From: Carex sylvatica
Lineage: Eukaryota > Streptophyta > Magnoliopsida > Poales > Cyperaceae
Assembly: GCA_964058845.1 (NCBI GenBank)
Contig: CAXKVR010000149.1
Location: forward strand, 124,001-188,000
Direction of reading: 5' to 3'
DNA length: 64,000 nucleotides
The position numbers and the translations under genes were made by a program. The notes under the pieces were generated by a model that made no database searches, was not told where the DNA came from, and saw nothing but the letters and a program-made list of their open reading frames with translations. Of this stretch, positions 60,185 to 64,000 are shown in pieces. How positions within the stretch are numbered: position 1 is the first letter of the stretch; every line of letters begins with the position of its first letter.

Positions 60185-60879
60185 TGTATCCATTAATAAC
60201 TGGTCTTATTCTATTCTATCCATACTCGTTAAAATTAGTGAGTAACAAAACAGTAGCGGGTGAATAACGAATAATACTAATATTGTATTCCATAAAATAA
60301 ACTAAAAAAAAATCTCAGCCTCAAGTGTTTTACAAATTCTTTTTTACTAAATACAAAGATTATTTACGATATTTAAAGGAGGAAGTCAACTTTTGAAGAG
60401 GCTTGAAGGAGGAAGCTATAAGCCTACAACCACCAATACTCAAGATTGGTTCAAGAGGAAGAAAGAAGAGGATTGAATTAAAAAGCTAGCTTGGTAACAA
60501 AGAGAAAATTGAGGAGGAAATGAGAGTCAAATTGTACTATAGATTATTTTCATTTTCGCGATTGAGAAACAAGACAACAACGATGGAGAAGGAAGAAAAA
60601 TTTATTATCAAGTTCAGCATTGATACAATGATGAAAAATGAAAGAATTAAATATATATTTATATATAATTTTATTTTATATAATTACTTGTAATCTAACG
60701 GGTACGACATAGCCTTTATCCATACCCATACCCATACCCATACCCATTTAGTTAATGAAAAAAAATCTTTACCCATATCCATATCCAATAAACTAACGGA
60801 AAAAAACTTACCTATATCTGTCTTATCGAATACGATACGGATAAGGTAAACGGTTAAAAGAGTGTCATTGACACCCCTA
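60185..60879. mobile_element. Right piece of the element disrupted by MULE B
   Basis: It ends GTGTCATTGACACCCCT at 60878, the inverted partner of AGGGGTGTTAATGG at 49508. The interior has a CCCATA run (60720-60747) and repeated GTATCGTATTCG-like words on the inverse strand. No gene; the ATG-rich frame at 60684-60899 (-) is a product of the repeat. Confidence 0.6.
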
Positions 60880-60984
60880 AACAGACCGTTGCTTAGCACG
60901 CTATGAACATTCCATATATGTTGTTATTCTTGCCAAAAATATAAGGTTTTTTTTTTTTGGTTTCAGAGAAGTATAGTAAAAAAA

Positions 60985-61397
60985 TATTAGGGGGAATTTC
61001 ATATATCCCCCTCTAAAACTTTAATATTACGTATTTTCCCCTCAAAAGTTCATAATTACATATTTACCCTTCAAAATGATAGAAACTCACATATTTACCC
61101 AAAAATAATACAACAATAAAATTTAACACTTAAAATATATTAAACAATATCAATTATTCAAATATGACCATTATGCCCCTCCATTCTTTCTCTTCTTTCT
61201 ATCTGGGTTCTCCTTTCTGTCTATATTCTCTCCAAAAAAAAATTAGCGCCAATCATTGCAAAAATTTACCGTCCCAAAGAAATCTTGGCGGCAAATACTG
61301 TTTGGAGTACCACTCGACATAAATTTCTCCTCTTCTCATCTTCGCCTCATATCTGATTGTCGCCTCCTCTCATCTGATTATTTCGTGCCTCTAAGAT
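60985..61397 (+). promoter_or_regulatory. Possible left terminal region and promoter of the third MULE
   Basis: The sequence GGGGGAATTTCATATATCCCC at 60991 followed by CCTCTAAAACTTTAATATTA has the look of a MULE terminal repeat (compare TATGCCCGTCTAAAATTT at 47132). The right end would be beyond the window, so it cannot be confirmed. The CT-rich stretch 61180-61390 is a plausible leader. Confidence 0.35.
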
Positions 61398-64000
61398 ATG
61401 GCATCAGATGAATCTCCCCTCTCTTTGTTTGCTCAGCACAGTGTCGATTCCGTGGACTTGGTTGTCATCAATCTCTTGAGACCTAGATGGGAGAATATAC
61501 CAGACTCGCCTGCTATCGAGTAAGTTTAGGTTTTCAACTATTTTTTAAAATTCGAGTAACTTCAACGATTTCTCCAATATCAGTCAAGACCTAAATATTG
61601 AAAGGTTCGTATTCTCTGATTTCAATTAAGTACTTAATAGGGTGAAATTGCATGTCAAGTACTTAATCACAGTAATCATCACAAGTCCATAGACGTGTAA
61701 GGATTTTTTTTTTGTCTGTGTCATGTACCAGACTACCAGTCCACTAGCAGTACTTACTGTACTAGTTGCTCATGATACGAAATGAACAAAGAGATTATTT
61801 TTGTGTTGTTGTTTTCTTCAACCTGGCACACTTATTGATAGTAATTTGTTATGGTACAACCAAACTTCATGATTGCAAAACCAGTAGGGTAAAATTTATA
61901 TTGCAGTGCCCTTTTAATTGTGTCTAACAGAGAGATTTGTGCAATTTAATTAAGCAACAACTATAACATGTTTCAGAAAAAAAAGGCAATCTGACCATTA
62001 TGTGTAAGTATAAATTTAATGACAATTGTCTAGGTTTTCTTGTGTATGTGTAAATTCTATTTATTTGAAAGCTACTTAAAAGTTGCTAATTTGGTAACTC
62101 TTTATCTGATTTTGTAAGTCAATAATTTTTCATGCTAGATTGACATTGTCTTTGATTATTCTCAGGCAAATTTCATCCAAGTATAAATTAAAATTGAAAT
62201 ATGGAGGTTTCTTTCGATCAATTAAGAACTCTTGTAGGAAAAGATATTATTTTGGCTCTCAGAAAAGCATATATATGGATAGTTGTTCGTACAACTTGAA
62301 TGAACTAATTGACGAGGTGGTGAAGCATTATCCTTCAAGAAGTGATCTGGTTTTCACCTCACTTTTTGTCGACAAGTATGCCAACCAACAATTTTTCATT
62401 GAACTTGATTCTGATGATAGCTTCAAGGTGATGCTTAGCATGTATGAGGAGGAGAAAGAAGTAACTATTTATGTAAGGGCTGAGAAAAATATTGATACAG
62501 ATGGATTACTACAAAGGTATATACTACTCTAATCCTTACTTGTATTAGTTGAAATATGAATTTGAAACCGTATGCATTTAACTTAATCATTCCAGTATTC
62601 TATTTTTAAACTAATTGTGTCATGTAATTGGAGTATGTCATTTGTGTATTGTTATTTTTTTTAAGCATCTAGATAATGTAAAGCACTATTTGACACAATT
62701 TAGTATAACAAATTAATATATATGATCATGCATTTTGTACAGTGAACAAGATGAAGTTTTTAATGCGACACGTGGAAAGGATGATTCAGACTATTGTCCC
62801 TCTGAAGAAAGCTATCATAGCCGTTATAGCATTGATAGTGAAAATGAGTTGCCTATTTACGAAGGTGAAACTTGTGAAGATAGCAAGAAAAGTTCAACCA
62901 TAGAAGTAAACTCAAAGTTTTCAAATGCGGTTGCATTTAGAAGGACTCTAAATCATCATGCATTGATGAATGAGTTCGAGTACTTCATTGAGAAAAGTGA
63001 GCTGACACGATTTACAATAAGATGTGCAAGTAGAGATTGTGAATGGCGGATTCATGCTTCTATCCTACAAGATGATGTTACTTTTGAAGTAAGTACTTAG
63101 TGTATATATCAAGTTTTCATATATTATGTATTGTGACATGTTATTTCGGTGATTAATATTATTTTCCAATCTCTTGGTTTTTCATTTGCATAGGTTAGAA
63201 GATTGATAGATAAACATTCATGTATACGAAGCAACAAATGTGATAATAAGTTTGCCACTCAAGGATGGATTGCTGATGTAGTTATTGATAAGTTAAAATC
63301 TGATGAGGATGTCTCTATTGCCGAGCTCAAAAGGTGGCTTATGAAGAACTACAATGTTGACGTGCCTTACATGAGAGTTTTTAGAGGAAAAGAACAAGCT
63401 TATACCGATATATATGGTAAGTGGGAAGACTCTTTTATGAAGATGGATGATTTCAAAGAGGAACTGCTACGAAGAAATTCAGAAAGTGTCGTGGACATTG
63501 ACTTTGAGACAAAAGATGGCAAGAAGCATTTCCAACGATTTTTAATTTCACTAGCAGCTTGCTCCAAGGGATTTCTGTTGGGTTGTCGGCCTTACCTTGG
63601 CCTTGATGCTTGTCATCTAAAAGGAAATTTCAATGGTGTCTTAGCGGCAGCCACGGGCATTGATGGTAACAATTGCATGTATCCAATAGCTTACGGTGTG
63701 CTTGAATCAGAGAATACATAATCATGGACATGGTTTCTTAAGGCACTACAAATAGCAGTCGGAACACCAGACAGTCTTGTTATTTCATCTGACATGCAAA
63801 AAGGGTTAGAAGCAGCTATTGGATTAGTTTATCCTAGTGTTGAGCACAGAGAATGCATGAGACACTTGTACAATAATTTCAAGAAACAATTTCGTAGTGA
63901 CTTCTTCAGAAATAACATGTGGGATGCAGCAAAAACCTATTGTACAAGCGAGCATGACAGATTACTAAATGAAATCGCTCAAAAACGTGCAGATGCAATT
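61398..64000 (+). pseudogene. Third MULE transposase gene, continuing past the right edge
   Basis: Exons as read: 61398-61519, 62166-62516, 62743-63088, 63194 to beyond 64000. All introns are GT-AG and keep the frame. N-terminal MASDESPLSLFAQHS, then a PB1-like domain (KLKLKYGGFF; EVVKHYPSRSDLVFTSLF; FIELDSDDSFKVMLSMYEEE), an acidic linker (SEQDEVF, DDSDYCPSEESY), the MuDR zinc-binding domain (RFTIRCASRDCEWRIHAS, LIDKHSC), and the MULE catalytic domain: LDACHLKGNFNGVLAAATG (first D), YGVLESENT, then SWTWFLKALQ and LVISSDMQKGLEAAIGLVYP (second D), HRECMRHLYNN. The frame is complete except for a TAA at 63719-63721 where related proteins usually have glutamate (GAA). One base change thus kills it, or the stop is a sequence error. 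It is a different subfamily from MULE A and B. Confidence 0.85.

Noticed and set aside
49508..60879. A single 11.4-kb element with AGGGGTG ends
   Set aside because: The inner TIRs starting CCAAAATTTTTAT with a perfect TACTCTATC duplication show that the MULE is a separate insertion inside the AGGGGTG element.
61398..64000. Domesticated transposase gene (MUSTANG or FAR1-like)
   Set aside because: The in-frame stop at 63719 and the transposon-type PB1-like and MuDR domain order argue for an ordinary, recently dead MULE.

Overview
This window is nuclear DNA of a flowering plant. It holds spliced genes with GT-AG introns, long AT-rich intergenic stretches, a plant-type bZIP factor, a chloroplast protein-import component and large MULE transposons carrying a plant mobile domain gene. 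The ADTAYNSCCIDE stretch of DPH2 recalls grass proteins from memory, so a monocot is my weak guess.

Genes I can assemble: (1) 4163-7003 (+), a four-exon group I (RF2a/RF2b/VIP1-like) bZIP factor; (2) 9720-13369 (-), eight-exon EMC10; (3) 19196-19786 (-), an intronless TIC20-II-like protein; (4) 23959-24030 (+), tRNA-Trp(CCA); (5) 25278-25496 (+), a 72-residue precursor of a PIP-like secreted peptide; (6) 28952-33855 (-), ten-exon DPH2. Every splice junction given keeps the reading frame and gives a family-like protein.

Most of the rest is transposable-element DNA, largely nested. In the left half (1-34 kb) the elements are small and sit between genes: a pair of 232-bp Tourist-like MITEs, several foldback elements with 9-bp target duplications, a Helitron 3' end and a 1.9-kb MULE-like element with a second foldback inside. 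The right half (34.9-64 kb) has no ordinary gene that I can see. It holds MULE A (35340-40240, duplication ATCTTTTCC), a 1.1-kb foldback (40282-41414, ATGCCAACT), a hAT-like foldback, a truncated LINE with an 18-bp target duplication that was later split by a 1.8-kb solo LTR, a double-nested foldback pair near 47 kb, and MULE B (49593-60175, TACTCTATC), which landed inside an older terminal-repeat element. A third, different MULE (gene from 61398) runs off the right edge.

MULE A and MULE B share a layout: a transposase relic on the plus strand meets, tail to tail, a minus-strand plant mobile domain (PMD) relic, and behind the PMD lies an AT-rich tandem array. In MULE B the transposase start has been replaced by the end of an Athila/Tat-type retrotransposon (LTR end, primer-binding site, gag start). 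None of the three transposases is intact as read. I found no wholly new system. The most notable items are the MULE/PMD pair with the retroelement chimera and uncharacterised accessory frames, the dated nesting order, and the PIP-like peptide gene with a changed core motif.
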